Assembly: GCF_001428545.1 (NCBI RefSeq)
Contig: NZ_LMHZ01000021.1
Coordinates: 1 to 64,000 of the forward strand
Origin: Noviherbaspirillum sp. Root189
Lineage (GTDB): Bacteria; Pseudomonadota; Gammaproteobacteria; Burkholderiales; Burkholderiaceae_D
Direction: 5' to 3'
Length of the DNA: 64,000 nucleotides
Shown here: piece after piece, positions 9,021 through 17,970 of the stretch
Layout: each line of letters opens with the position of its first letter
Position numbering within the stretch: the stretch's first letter is position 1
Notes under the pieces: model-generated
Databases searched by the model: none
Told to the model about the DNA's origin: nothing
What the model saw: only the letters and a program-made list of their open reading frames with translations
Program-made: the position numbers and the translations under genes

Positions 9021-9884
9021 TCACGAACCAACAATCGCATCGATCCTGTCTTCCGCTTTCGGATGCGCCGACAACCCGATATCCGCCTGGGTGACGCCGG
9101 TTTTCATGCGCTCTTCGACACGCTTGCGGTTTTCCGATTCGGTGGCGCGGGTGTTTTCCCGATGCCAGAGGTGGAAGACCTCGGTGGCGAACGCACCGCC
9201 CTTGCGGCGTATTCCGTGACGCGCGAGGCGCAGTACCAAGTCCGCGTCTTCATGTCCCCAGCCGACGAAGCTTTCATCGAAGCCGTTGACTGCCGCATAG
9301 TCGTCGCGCCAGATGGCAAGGTTGCAACTCTTGATGCGATTCCATTTGACCGCGCGGTAATGCCGCATCGGCGTATCGGGAAACTGCAGCAAGGGCACGA
9401 TCTTGTTGGTCTTGCCGGTCAGCCGCTGTTTCAGCCAGTAGGCCAGTCCACGTTGATGGACTGGTAACGGCGATGTATCGTTCAGCAGCTCCGCAGTGAA
9501 TTGCTCGGACAGCAATACCCGGCTGCCCGACACCATGAACCCTCGTTCCGCCAGTTCGCGATGGCGCTGCACATAGTTGGGCCGTGGAATGCAGTCGCCG
9601 TCGAGGAACACGAGATACTCGCCACGCGCCGCATGGACACCCAGGTTCCGCGCCGCCGAAGCGCGGAAGCCGTCATCCGGCTGCCACGCATGCACCAGCC
9701 GCTTCAGTCCGGGCGCATGCGGTGTGGAGGCGAAGGATTCAAGCGCATTACGGGTCGGTTGTTTCGATCCATCGTCGGCGATGATGACTTCAAACTCCGG
9801 GTCGGTCTGGTCCAGCAGCGCGCGTACCACGGCGCCGAGGGCATCCGGCCGGTTATAGGTGGTGACGATGACCGAAATCAGCAT
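9021..9884 (-). CDS. Glycosyltransferase family 2 protein
   Basis: A 287-residue GT-A enzyme. It begins MLISVIVTTYNRPDALGAVV, has the DxD-type LVFLDGDCIPRP at about 95-106, and a second conserved block FVGWGHEDADLVLRLARHG, typical of the galactosyltransferase-like C-terminal part. Start at ATG 9884, after AAAGAACCAAC; the upstream extension to 10004 lacks family similarity. It diverges from msbA, so a role in lipopolysaccharide core assembly is plausible but inferred from context only. Confidence 0.88.
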   Translation of the reverse strand: MLISVIVTTYNRPDALGAVVRALLDQTDPEFEVIIADDGSKQPTRNALESFASTPHAPGLKRLVHAWQPDDGFRASAARNLGVHAARGEYLVFLDGDCIPRPNYVQRHRELAERGFMVSGSRVLLSEQFTAELLNDTSPLPVHQRGLAYWLKQRLTGKTNKIVPLLQFPDTPMRHYRAVKWNRIKSCNLAIWRDDYAAVNGFDESFVGWGHEDADLVLRLARHGIRRKGGAFATEVFHLWHRENTRATESENRKRVEERMKTGVTQADIGLSAHPKAEDRIDAIVGS

Positions 9885-10007
9885 GTTGGTTCTTTGGTAA
9901 GGGTGAGCAGAGGTATTCCCGCGAAGCAAATCAGGCAGCCACGCAGTATACCGGAGCGCGGCACAACCCCGGCAGCAGACAGTATTGCCGCCCTGTGCAC
10001 GCAATAA

Positions 10008-10066
10008 GTGTTGCCTGCCATGGCATCCTCTATAATCTCAGGCCAGTGACCCGGGATATCCCGGGT
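10008..10066 (+). promoter_or_regulatory. Candidate msbA promoter with a perfect palindrome
   Basis: A consensus -10 TATAAT lies at 10031-10036. A TTGCCT at 10011-10016 could be a -35 element, but its 14-bp spacing is short. Just downstream, 10049-10066 is a perfect 18-bp palindrome (ACCCGGGATATCCCGGGT), followed by TTCCTTTATT. It could be an operator in the leader of msbA or a small terminator-like hairpin. Confidence 0.45.
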
Positions 10067-10088
10067 TTCCTTTATTCAAGCATTCCGC

Positions 10089-11876
10089 ATGGTCGCCGCA
10101 AGGCAATCTGCAAACAAGCATCGAGCTGACTTATTTATGAATTTGCCCCCAAACCTGGTACGACTATTTCGCATGGTAGGGCCGTACAAGGGGCGCCTGT
10201 TGCTGGCATTCGTCGGCATGATCATCACCGCCGCGACCGAACCGATGTTTCCCGCAGTGATGAAAGAATTGCTCGACAACGGTTTTACCGGCAAGCCCAG
10301 TTTTCAGTTGTGGCTGGTACCGGTCGCCGTGGTCGGCATCTTTGTGCTGCGCGGCCTGTCGACCTTCGCCACCAGTTACCTGATGACCTGGATCACCACG
10401 CAATTGCTGAGCCTGCTGCGCGGCCAGATGTTTGCGCGCATGCTGCATGTGCCGGCCAGTTATTACACGACTAACTCGATGGGCAAGATCATCAACTCGA
10501 TGATGTTCGAAGTGCAGCAGATCGTCGACATGATCCGCAACGTGCTGACGTCGGCCATTCGCGACGCACTGACCGTGGTGGGGCTGATGGCGTTCCTGCT
10601 CTGGCTGAACTGGCGGCTCACCATCATTGCGCTGATCCTTCTGCCGCTGACCGCGGTCGTGGTACGGCAGACCGGCAAGCGCCTGCGCCGGCTCACCAAG
10701 GAATACCAGGAAGTCAACAATGAACTGACCCAGGTGATTGAAGAGACGACCCGCGCCAACCAGGTGATCAAGATCTTTGGCGGCAGCCAGTATGAACAGG
10801 AACGCTTCGAGCGTCGCGCAAGCAAACTGCGCCGCTATTCGATGCGCATGGCCAGCACCTATGCGGCGACCGTGCCGATTACCCAGGTCATGGCGGCCTG
10901 CGCGGTGGCCGTGGTGATCGTGATTGCGCTGATCCAGTCCAGCCAGAACCAGACCACGGTCGGCGGTTTCGTGTCGTTCATCACTGCCATGCTGATGCTG
11001 CTGGCACCGCTCAAGCGCGTGGCGGAAGTCAACGGTCCGCTGCAGCGCGGGCTGGCCGCCGCCGAAGCGGTGTTCAACCTGATCGATGCGGTACCGGAAC
11101 GCACCACTGGCAAGCGGCTCGACAAGCGTGCCTCCGGGCGTGTCGATTTTGTCGATGTCGGATTTACCTATCCGGGACAGACGCAGCCGGCGCTGGCCGG
11201 GATCAACCTGAGTATCAAGCCGGGTGAGACGGTCGCGTTTGTCGGCATGTCGGGCGGCGGCAAATCGACCCTGGTCAACCTGGTGCCGGAATTCCATCGC
11301 GTCACCACTGGCGAGATCCTGCTCGATGGACAGCCGATCGGCGATATTGCGCTCGACAGCCTGCGCGCACAGATCGCGATGGTGAGCCAGAACGTTGTGC
11401 TGTTCGACGACACCGTCGCGTCCAATATTGCCTATGGCGAAGTCAATCCCGACCGTGCCCGCATCGAAGCCGCGGTACGCGCCGCCCATCTGTCGGATGT
11501 GGTCGCGCGCCTGCCGCAGGGACTTGATACCATGGTGGGCGACAACGGCAGCCGCTTGTCCGGCGGCCAGCGCCAGCGCCTTGCGATTGCACGCGCCATC
11601 TACAAGAACGCACCGATCCTGATTCTCGACGAAGCGACTTCCGCACTCGATACCGAATCCGAGCGTGCGGTCCAGGCCGCGCTGGATGAACTGATGAAGG
11701 GCAGGACCACACTGGTCATCGCGCACCGCCTGTCCACCATCGAACGCGCCGACCGCATCGTCGTACTGGTCGGCGGGCATATTGTCGAAAGCGGTACACA
11801 TGCCGGACTGCTGGATAAGAACGGCGTGTATGCCAACCTCTACCACCTGCAATTTGCAAAGGAAACCGCATCATGA
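10089..11876 (+). CDS. msbA: Lipid A export ABC transporter, ATPase/permease MsbA
   Basis: A 595-residue half-transporter. The N-terminal half carries six membrane helices (FRMVGPYKGRLLLAFVGMI onward). The C-terminal nucleotide-binding domain has Walker A GMSGGGKST near residue 386, the Q-loop VSQNVVLFDDTV, signature LSGGQRQRLAIARAIY, Walker B ILILDEATSALD and the H-loop IAHRLST. The family flips lipid A-core across the inner membrane using ATP. ATG 10137 (MNLPPNLVRLF) is an alternative start. Its stop overlaps the next gene (ATGA), and with the peroxidase-like gene and waaF it forms a lipopolysaccharide operon. Confidence 0.93.
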   Translation: MVAARQSANKHRADLFMNLPPNLVRLFRMVGPYKGRLLLAFVGMIITAATEPMFPAVMKELLDNGFTGKPSFQLWLVPVAVVGIFVLRGLSTFATSYLMTWITTQLLSLLRGQMFARMLHVPASYYTTNSMGKIINSMMFEVQQIVDMIRNVLTSAIRDALTVVGLMAFLLWLNWRLTIIALILLPLTAVVVRQTGKRLRRLTKEYQEVNNELTQVIEETTRANQVIKIFGGSQYEQERFERRASKLRRYSMRMASTYAATVPITQVMAACAVAVVIVIALIQSSQNQTTVGGFVSFITAMLMLLAPLKRVAEVNGPLQRGLAAAEAVFNLIDAVPERTTGKRLDKRASGRVDFVDVGFTYPGQTQPALAGINLSIKPGETVAFVGMSGGGKSTLVNLVPEFHRVTTGEILLDGQPIGDIALDSLRAQIAMVSQNVVLFDDTVASNIAYGEVNPDRARIEAAVRAAHLSDVVARLPQGLDTMVGDNGSRLSGGQRQRLAIARAIYKNAPILILDEATSALDTESERAVQAALDELMKGRTTLVIAHRLSTIERADRIVVLVGGHIVESGTHAGLLDKNGVYANLYHLQFAKETAS

Positions 11877-12454
11877 GTCAGCCGATCTCCCGCTTTCCTG
11901 TCCCTGAACTGAAAGACTTGCCGGACGATATACGCGAAACCATTCTCGCCGTACAGGAGAAGGCTGGCTTCGTGCCCAATGTGTTCATTACACTGGCGCA
12001 CCGTCCGGCCGAATTCCGCGCCTTCTTTGCGTATCACGATGCGCTGATGCTCAAGGAAACAGGGAGCCTGACCAAGGCCGACCGCGAAATGATCGTCACC
12101 GCCACCAGCGCAAAGAACCAATGCCTGTACTGCGTGGTCGCTCATGGGGCCTTGCTGCGTATCTATTCCAAGCAGCCGCTGGTCGCCGACCAGGTCGCGG
12201 TCAATCACCTGAAAGCAGATATCACGCCGCGCCAGAAGGCCATGCTGGATTTTGCGATCAAGGTCTGCCTGAATTCGCAAGAGGTCGGCGACGCCGATTA
12301 CGCGACGCTGCGCAGCCATGGCTTCGACGACGAAGACATCTGGGACATTGCCGCCATCACCGCCTTCTTCGGTTTGTCGAACCGCATCGCGAATGCGATT
12401 TCAATGCGCCCGAATGAAGAGTTTTTCCTGATGGGCCGCGTGCCGCGCAAATGA
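11873..12454 (+). CDS. AhpD-like (carboxymuconolactone decarboxylase family) protein
   Basis: A 193-residue member of the peroxidase-related branch of the CMD/AhpD family. It carries the redox-active CxxC and proton-relay motif NQCLYCVVAHGALL at about residues 82-95, plus KAMLDFAIKVCLN and the ITAFFGLSNRIANA helix. The expected activity is thiol-dependent alkylhydroperoxide reduction, but this subgroup is biochemically little known. It overlaps both msbA and waaF by four bases each, so it is translated as part of the lipopolysaccharide operon, an odd context for a peroxidase. Confidence 0.85.
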   Translation: MSQPISRFPVPELKDLPDDIRETILAVQEKAGFVPNVFITLAHRPAEFRAFFAYHDALMLKETGSLTKADREMIVTATSAKNQCLYCVVAHGALLRIYSKQPLVADQVAVNHLKADITPRQKAMLDFAIKVCLNSQEVGDADYATLRSHGFDDEDIWDIAAITAFFGLSNRIANAISMRPNEEFFLMGRVPRK

Positions 12455-13506
12455 CGGCGCCGGTACAGGGCATGCAGGGAGTTATGCGTACGCTCGTCAT
12501 CTCCCCCAACTGGATCGGCGATGCGGTGATGGCGCAGCCATTGCTGCGTCTGCTGAAAGAAAAAAATCCGCACCGCCCGATCGATGTGCTGGCGCCGAAA
12601 TGGGTCGCACCCGTGTGGCGGGCGATGGCGGAAGTCGATACCGTGCTCGAAGCGCCGTTCCGTCACGGCGCGCTGCAATGGCGCGAGCGCCGCGAGTATG
12701 CGCGCATGTTACGTGAACGCGGGTATGCCGATGCTTATGTGCTGCCCAATACTTTGAAGTTTGCACTGATCCCCTGGCTGGCCCGGATTCCGAAACGGGT
12801 AGGGTACAAGGGCGAAATGCGCTACGGCCTGCTCAATGTCCTGCACCACGACAATCGCGATGCGCCCCGGCCCATGGTGTCCTTCTATGCGGCCCTGGCC
12901 GACGCTCCGCGCGCCGACGTACCGCCGCCGTCCGCGTTGCCACGTCCGGCACTGCAGGTATCGGTCGAACGCATGCAGCAGGTACTTTCGCGCGTCGGTC
13001 TGCGCATGGACAGGCCGCTGGTGCTGTTTGCGCCAGGCGCCGAATTCGGATCGGCCAAGCGCTGGCCGGTATCGCATTTTGCGGAGCTGGCCAGGATCGT
13101 GACCAGCAAACGCCCGGAAGTGCAGATTGCGCTGATGGGTTCCGGCAAGGACAAGGAAGTCTGCGACGAGATCGTCGCGCTCGCCCCGGGCGTGTTGAAC
13201 CTAGCAGGCGTCACCGCGCTTGACGAGGCGGTTGCGCTGATCGGGCGAGCCGATGTCATGGTGAGCAACGATTCCGGCTTGCTGCATATCGCCTCGGCGC
13301 TGAACCGGCCCATCGTGGCGGTCTATGGCCCGACTGATCCCAATCATGCACCGCCGTTTTCGGATATCGCACAATCCCTGTTTCTCGGCATTGAATGCGC
13401 TCCCTGCAGGCAGCGTGAATGTCCGCTCGGACATCATCGTTGCATGCGTGACATTTCGGCTGACATGGTGTGGCAACCTGTCAATGCCATGCTCACGGCG
13501 CCTTGA
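12451..13506 (+). CDS. waaF: ADP-heptose:LPS heptosyltransferase II
   Basis: A 351-residue GT-B enzyme of family GT9. Diagnostic blocks are LVISPNWIGDAVMAQPLLRLL at the start, RVGYKGEMRYGLLN, PLVLFAPGAEFGSAKRWP, the VSNDSGLLHIASAL donor site and the C-terminal APCRQRECPLGHHRCMRDI Cys cluster. It adds the second heptose of the inner core using ADP-heptose in the cytoplasm. I list ATG 12451 because it overlaps the upstream stop; ATG 12484 (MRTLVISPNWIGD) matches the usual family start and may be the true one. Confidence 0.92.
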   Translation: MTAPVQGMQGVMRTLVISPNWIGDAVMAQPLLRLLKEKNPHRPIDVLAPKWVAPVWRAMAEVDTVLEAPFRHGALQWRERREYARMLRERGYADAYVLPNTLKFALIPWLARIPKRVGYKGEMRYGLLNVLHHDNRDAPRPMVSFYAALADAPRADVPPPSALPRPALQVSVERMQQVLSRVGLRMDRPLVLFAPGAEFGSAKRWPVSHFAELARIVTSKRPEVQIALMGSGKDKEVCDEIVALAPGVLNLAGVTALDEAVALIGRADVMVSNDSGLLHIASALNRPIVAVYGPTDPNHAPPFSDIAQSLFLGIECAPCRQRECPLGHHRCMRDISADMVWQPVNAMLTAP

Positions 13507-13828
13507 AATTTCCAGGCGTCGTATGCATTTCTTACTACTGGTCGTGAAAAAACCGGCATATTGCTTTTAGTCTTCTCGGGACTCATACAGCAATATGCAT
13601 TGCATAGGCGGAAAAGAAACATGCCTGGCGTCGCAGGCGACGGCAGGTTTTAATTTCTCCCTTGCGCCTCAATCACCCTTACTGCCTCTACCGCTTACTA
13701 CCGGTACCACGTCTACCGCTTCTTCATCACTGCGCAAGGCGCTGCATGGGCTTTCGGCACAGCTTATGCAAGGACATCCTGATTCAAACGCAGGCGCCAT
13801 GCCTTCCTGCATTAGACAAGGAATCATC
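13507..13828. other. Intergenic region, no gene seen
   Basis: These 322 bases separate waaF from the YbhB-like gene. An open frame from 13595 runs into that gene but has no conserved sequence before residue 79. No terminator, repeat or RNA gene was recognised. Confidence 0.45.
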
Positions 13829-14410
13829 ATGCTCGAAAAACTTCCTGCCGCCATCGGTCATGCCTTGCATGCGCAACGTGCCGGCCTCGACAATATTCTT
13901 TTCAATCAGCTTGAGCTGGGTGCGGGCACCGGCGCGATTACCGTCAGCAGTCCAGCCTTTCGCGATCAGGAAAACATACCAGCCATCTATACCGCGGACG
14001 GTGCCGGTATCTCGCCTCCGCTCGCGTGGGGCAATATTTCCACTGAGGCAACCGGCTTGGCGCTGATTGTGGAAGATGCCGACGCGCCTACACCCCAACC
14101 GCTGGTCCATTTGATTGTTGTCGATCTCTTGCCGAAGGATGGCGTCTTGCCTGAAGGGGCGATCGGACACAGCGGCAGCAACGAGTTGAATGCCAGGACA
14201 GGAAAGAATTCGTATCTGCAGGCGACCTGGTTGCCGCCCGACCCGCCTACAGGTCATGGCGTGCATCGCTATGCATTTCAGGTGTTTGCGCTCGACAGTA
14301 CGCCGGTTTTTTCCGGCGCGCCCGGGCGTGACGAAGTGATGGCCGCACTGCGCAAAACCGCGATTGCCAGCGGTTGCCTGATTGGCACTTATGAGCGCCC
14401 GGAGCGCTGA
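13829..14410 (+). CDS. YbhB/YbcL family Raf-kinase-inhibitor-like protein
   Basis: A 193-residue protein of the bacterial phosphatidylethanolamine-binding-like family. Visible signatures are ISPPLAWG with the upstream SSPAF strand, LALIVEDADAPTPQPLVHLIV (the D-P-D-A-P anion site, here D-A-D-A-P), and GVHRYAFQVFALD. Start 13829 follows CAAGGAATCATC. No signal peptide is seen, so it is likely cytoplasmic. Ligand unknown. Confidence 0.88.
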   Translation: MLEKLPAAIGHALHAQRAGLDNILFNQLELGAGTGAITVSSPAFRDQENIPAIYTADGAGISPPLAWGNISTEATGLALIVEDADAPTPQPLVHLIVVDLLPKDGVLPEGAIGHSGSNELNARTGKNSYLQATWLPPDPPTGHGVHRYAFQVFALDSTPVFSGAPGRDEVMAALRKTAIASGCLIGTYERPER

Positions 14411-14479
14411 GATCCCACGCACCAGACGCTGTACACATGAGGCCGCCGTACTCAACGACTTACTTTTGAGGAGTAGAAA

Positions 14480-15088
14480 ATGAACGCTAGCGACTCAAGT
14501 TTGCGCGGCATGCGCATTGCCATTCTGGTGACCGAGGGCTTCGAGCAGATCGAACTGACCGGTCCACAGGAAGCGCTGGAAAAGGAGGGCGTCACTACCC
14601 GGATCATCTCACAGCAGGCAGGCAAGGTGCAGGGCTACAAGCACCACGACAAGGGCGATCAGTTCGACGCTGATCTAGGCTTTGCCGATGCGGACCCGGA
14701 TGACTTCGATGGCGTACTGCTGCCGGGCGGAGTCATCAACGGCGACCAGATCCGCATGATTCCGGAAGCGCAGCGCTTCGTGGAACAGATCGATGACGCC
14801 GGTAAGCCGGTGTTCGTCATCTGCCACGGCGGATGGCTGCTGGTATCGACAGGGCTGGTCGATGGCCGCACCATGACCAGCTGGCCGACGCTGCGGGATG
14901 ACATCCGCAATGCCGGCGGCAACTGGGTGGATGAGGAAGTCGTCGTCGACGGCAACTGGGTCAGCAGCCGCAAACCCGACGATATCCCGGCATTCAACCG
15001 CAACATCATCGACATGCTGCATGGTCGGCAGGCCGGCCGTGCGCTGTCCGGCAAGGGTGAGCAGCGGGGAATAGGCTTGCCGGGTTGA
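14480..15088 (+). CDS. DJ-1/PfpI family protein (type 1 glutamine amidotransferase-like)
   Basis: A 202-residue protein with the DJ-1/PfpI fold. RIAILVTEGFEQIELTGP opens the Rossmann-like core, DGVLLPGGVINGDQIR carries the glycine turn, and the nucleophile elbow is VICHGGWLL (Cys about 115, followed by His). The stress-protein subgroup (YhbO/PfpI) has been linked to proteolysis or deglycation; which applies here is unknown. GAGGAGTAGAAA precedes the ATG. It converges on hutI with only 16 bp between. Confidence 0.88.
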   Translation: MNASDSSLRGMRIAILVTEGFEQIELTGPQEALEKEGVTTRIISQQAGKVQGYKHHDKGDQFDADLGFADADPDDFDGVLLPGGVINGDQIRMIPEAQRFVEQIDDAGKPVFVICHGGWLLVSTGLVDGRTMTSWPTLRDDIRNAGGNWVDEEVVVDGNWVSSRKPDDIPAFNRNIIDMLHGRQAGRALSGKGEQRGIGLPG

Positions 15089-15104
15089 TTTGCGTTGTCG
15101 GCAA

Positions 15105-16364
15105 TCAGCCGCGCGTGACCGTTCGCTCCCGCCGAACGCCGCCATTGACCACCCAGCGGCAAGGATTGCCACCGATGCCATAGGCCAGGTCGCCGGGACG
15201 ATCGATTTGCCACAGCGCGAAATCGGCCCGCTTGCCGACCTCGAGCGACCCGATCTCAGACTGAAGACCCAGGGCCGTGGCCGCATGGCGGGTGACACCG
15301 CTGAGCGCTTCGAGCGGTGTCATGCGAAACAGTGTGCATGCCATGTTCATCGCCAGCAGCAGAGAGGTCATTGGCGAGGTGCCGGGATTGCAGTCTGTCG
15401 ATATGGCAATGGGAACGCCGGCTTCGCGCAGTGCTGCAATCGGCGGGTATTTCGTCTCGCGCAAAAAGTAGAATGCGCCGGGCAGCAGCACTGCCACGGT
15501 ACCCGCCGCTTTCATTGCATCGATGCCGGATTGCGACAGGTATTCAAGGTGGTCGGCGGACAGGCCGCGATAGCGCGCGGTCAGTTCGGCGCCGCCCTGG
15601 TCGGATAATTGTTCCGCATGGAGTTTGACCGGCAAGTTGTGTTTCTGTGCCGCCTGGAACACGCGCTCGGTTTGACCTGCCGAGAAGCCGATCTTTTCGC
15701 AGAAGGCATCGACCGCATCGACCAGGCCTTCGCTGACCAGCGCCGGCAGCATGTCATTGCAGACGCTGTCGACATAGCGGTCCGCTGCGTCAGCGTACTC
15801 GGGCGGTAACGCATGCGCGCCAAGGAAGGTCTTGCGCACGTGAACCGGCAGTTGGTTGCCGATACGACGGGCGACCGCCAGCATCTTGCGCTCGTTGTCC
15901 TTGTCGAGTCCGTAACCGGATTTGATTTCAAGCGTGGTCACGCCTTCGGCGAGCAATGCGAGCACACGCGGCAGGCTGGCCTGATACAGCGCCTCTTCGC
16001 TTGCGGCGCGGGTGGCGCGTACCGTCGACATGATACCGCCGCCGCGCCGCGCAATCTCTTCATAATTGGCGCCGTTCAGGCGTGCTTCGAATTCTTCGCT
16101 GCGGTTGCCGGCGTACACGATGTGGGTATGGCAATCGATCAGGCCAGGCGTCAGCCAGCACGCTTCGCCATCGTATTCGACCTTGGCCCGGTAACCTGCG
16201 GGCAGATCTGTACGTGGGCCCATCCACGCGATGCGCCCGTCCCGTACGGCGATCGCGGCATCGCGGATTTCGCCGTAGCTTTTGGCATCGGTGAGGGTGT
16301 CGAGCGTGGCAAGGTGCACATTGCACCACAGTGCATCCCAGTCGGAATTTTCTTTATTGGTCAT
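15105..16364 (-). CDS. hutI: Imidazolonepropionase
   Basis: A 419-residue amidohydrolase that opens 4-imidazolone-5-propionate to N-formimidoyl-glutamate, the third step of histidine breakdown. The metal motif is in [22 protein letters not shown], and the family block [19 protein letters not shown] follows. Later metal/substrate residues lie in [12 protein letters not shown] and [14 protein letters not shown] 16364 (MTNKENSDW) overlaps hutD by 11 bp, supporting cotranslation at the end of the hut operon. Length fits the family (about 400-420). Confidence 0.95.
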   Translation of the reverse strand: MTNKENSDWDALWCNVHLATLDTLTDAKSYGEIRDAAIAVRDGRIAWMGPRTDLPAGYRAKVEYDGEACWLTPGLIDCHTHIVYAGNRSEEFEARLNGANYEEIARRGGGIMSTVRATRAASEEALYQASLPRVLALLAEGVTTLEIKSGYGLDKDNERKMLAVARRIGNQLPVHVRKTFLGAHALPPEYADAADRYVDSVCNDMLPALVSEGLVDAVDAFCEKIGFSAGQTERVFQAAQKHNLPVKLHAEQLSDQGGAELTARYRGLSADHLEYLSQSGIDAMKAAGTVAVLLPGAFYFLRETKYPPIAALREAGVPIAISTDCNPGTSPMTSLLLAMNMACTLFRMTPLEALSGVTRHAATALGLQSEIGSLEVGKRADFALWQIDRPGDLAYGIGGNPCRWVVNGGVRRERTVTRG

Positions 16365-16953
16365 TACGTTTCGCAGTAAGGCGCGCGATGTAGAGCGTCG
16401 CCGTGTCGGAGGCGGACAAGTCGACATGATCGCCGTCGGTCGCGTCGATCAGTACGGCCTCGCCGATCCCGCACTCCAGTTCACGGCCTGCCAGGGTGCG
16501 GCAATGCACTGTCGCACCGCGCGTGTTGTAAATAAAAATCTGGTCCGCCTGCATCGCACATTGCATGCTGCCGCTGAACTGCAGCTTTTCCAGGGTATGC
16601 GTCCAGCACGCGCGCCGGGTCATGATGTTGAGGTCCTTGACCGGCCCGTCGAGCAGCGACACGTGCACTTGTTGTTCGCCACGAAATGCAAAGGGCTTGT
16701 TGTCCCGCGTCAGCATGGTCGCGTGCAGGCTGTCGAGTTCAAGTGCGATGCCGTTGCCTTGCAGGATCGCAATCGAACGGTCATATCCGGCAAACAACGA
16801 GAAAGGGCCAGCCGTGGTGATGTCCGCCGCGCTGACCCGCCATTCGAATGAGGCATGGTCGGCGCCGGCAGGATAGGACGCAAACTGAACAGTCGTGCCG
16901 CCACCGTTCTTCCAGGGCATCGTAACGAAATCGTCGGACGTGAATTTTTGCAT
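16354..16953 (-). CDS. hutD: HutD-family protein
   Basis: A 199-residue bicupin-like protein. It begins with the family signature [10 protein letters not shown] preceded by FTSDDF, and has [10 protein letters not shown] and [18 protein letters not shown]. HutD is widespread in hut operons; in Pseudomonas it has been proposed to limit hut activity, possibly by binding urocanate or formimidoylglutamate. It sits between hutG (21 bp) and hutI (11-bp overlap), in line with that role. Confidence 0.92.
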   Translation of the reverse strand: MQKFTSDDFVTMPWKNGGGTTVQFASYPAGADHASFEWRVSAADITTAGPFSLFAGYDRSIAILQGNGIALELDSLHATMLTRDNKPFAFRGEQQVHVSLLDGPVKDLNIMTRRACWTHTLEKLQFSGSMQCAMQADQIFIYNTRGATVHCRTLAGRELECGIGEAVLIDATDGDHVDLSASDTATLYIARLTAKRNDQ

Positions 16954-16974
16954 GGGACCTCAGGACTCAATGAA

Positions 16975-17964
16975 TCAGTGGCCCGCGTGCTCCGCGATCC
17001 GGGTCAGGAGGCGGGCCGCAACGCGGGCGGTGCGTTGATCGATATCGTAACCGGGGTTGAACTCCGCCACATCGGCAAGGCGCAGCTTGCCGCTGGCGGC
17101 AATCTGGTCCAGCACCGGTTCGACGACCTCCAATGGTACGCCACGCGCGGCAGGTGCGCTGACGCCAGGAGCCACTGCTGCCGGCAGGACATCCAGGCAG
17201 ATTGTGAAATAGACATGATCGACATCCTTCAGGAAGTCCGCGACGAAAGCCTGCACCTGCGGCAGCTGTGCCGGCGGCATTTCTTCATCACGCAGCCAGC
17301 GCACGCCGAGCTGCCTTGCACGGTCGAACAAGGCTTGCGTGTTGGCGAAATCGCTGATGCCCAGGCAGCAATAGTGGAACGGCCAGCCGCGTCGTTCGCA
17401 ATCCTCCGCAATCTGGCGGAAGGGCGTGCCTGAACTGGCGCGCTCCGCCATGCGCAAATCGAAATGCGCATCGAGGTTGATGACGCCGATACGTGGTGCC
17501 TGTGGTGCCTGCGGCGCCTGCACCCGTGACGCAAGGTGCTGCGCCAGGCCGCCGAAGGAGCCGTACGCGATCTCATGTCCGCCGCCCATGACGAGCGGGA
17601 GGAAGCCACGATCGAGGACAGTTGCGACCGTGTCCGACAATTCCTGTTGCGCACTCTCCAGTGCATCGTCGGTGCAACTGATGTCGCCTGCATCCGTAAT
17701 CGCGGTGCAGCGCCGTACGGGCATGTTGCCGAGCACGCGACGCAGCGTCGCCGGCCCTTCCTTGGCGCCGGTGCGTCCATGATTGCGTGCGACGCCCGCA
17801 TCGCAGGCAAAGCCAATCAGGGCGATACCTTTTCCATCGTTGCTGCCTTCACCGGCAAGCGGCGAAAGTGGCTTAACTATCTGGTGCCAGCGGCGTCCGC
17901 CCACGCCTTCTTCCGCGTCGACGCGGCCTTGCCAGCGTGTCATGTCCGGGGAGTGGATCATCAT
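16975..17964 (-). CDS. hutG: Formimidoylglutamase (arginase family), with Cys replacing a metal Asp
   Basis: A 329-residue ureohydrolase-fold enzyme expected to convert formimidoyl-glutamate to glutamate and formamide. Metal-binding motifs seen are GGGHEIAYG (His130) and NLDAHFDLR (Asp165, His167, Asp169). The third motif is TICLDVLPAAVAPGVSAP: the usual D-x-D reads C256-L-D258, so one expected bridging Asp is Cys, encoded by TGC. A QAPQAPQAP repeat lies at 149-157. Start 17964 follows AAGGAGAC. It lies 6 bp after hutH and 21 bp before hutD. Identity as HutG rather than another ureohydrolase rests largely on operon context. Confidence 0.9.
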   Translation of the reverse strand: MMIHSPDMTRWQGRVDAEEGVGGRRWHQIVKPLSPLAGEGSNDGKGIALIGFACDAGVARNHGRTGAKEGPATLRRVLGNMPVRRCTAITDAGDISCTDDALESAQQELSDTVATVLDRGFLPLVMGGGHEIAYGSFGGLAQHLASRVQAPQAPQAPRIGVINLDAHFDLRMAERASSGTPFRQIAEDCERRGWPFHYCCLGISDFANTQALFDRARQLGVRWLRDEEMPPAQLPQVQAFVADFLKDVDHVYFTICLDVLPAAVAPGVSAPAARGVPLEVVEPVLDQIAASGKLRLADVAEFNPGYDIDQRTARVAARLLTRIAEHAGH

Positions 17965-17970
17965 GTCTCC

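Noticed and set aside
10164-11852. 562-codon minus-strand frame opposite msbA
   Set aside because: His/Asp/Arg-rich shadow of msbA without any domain.
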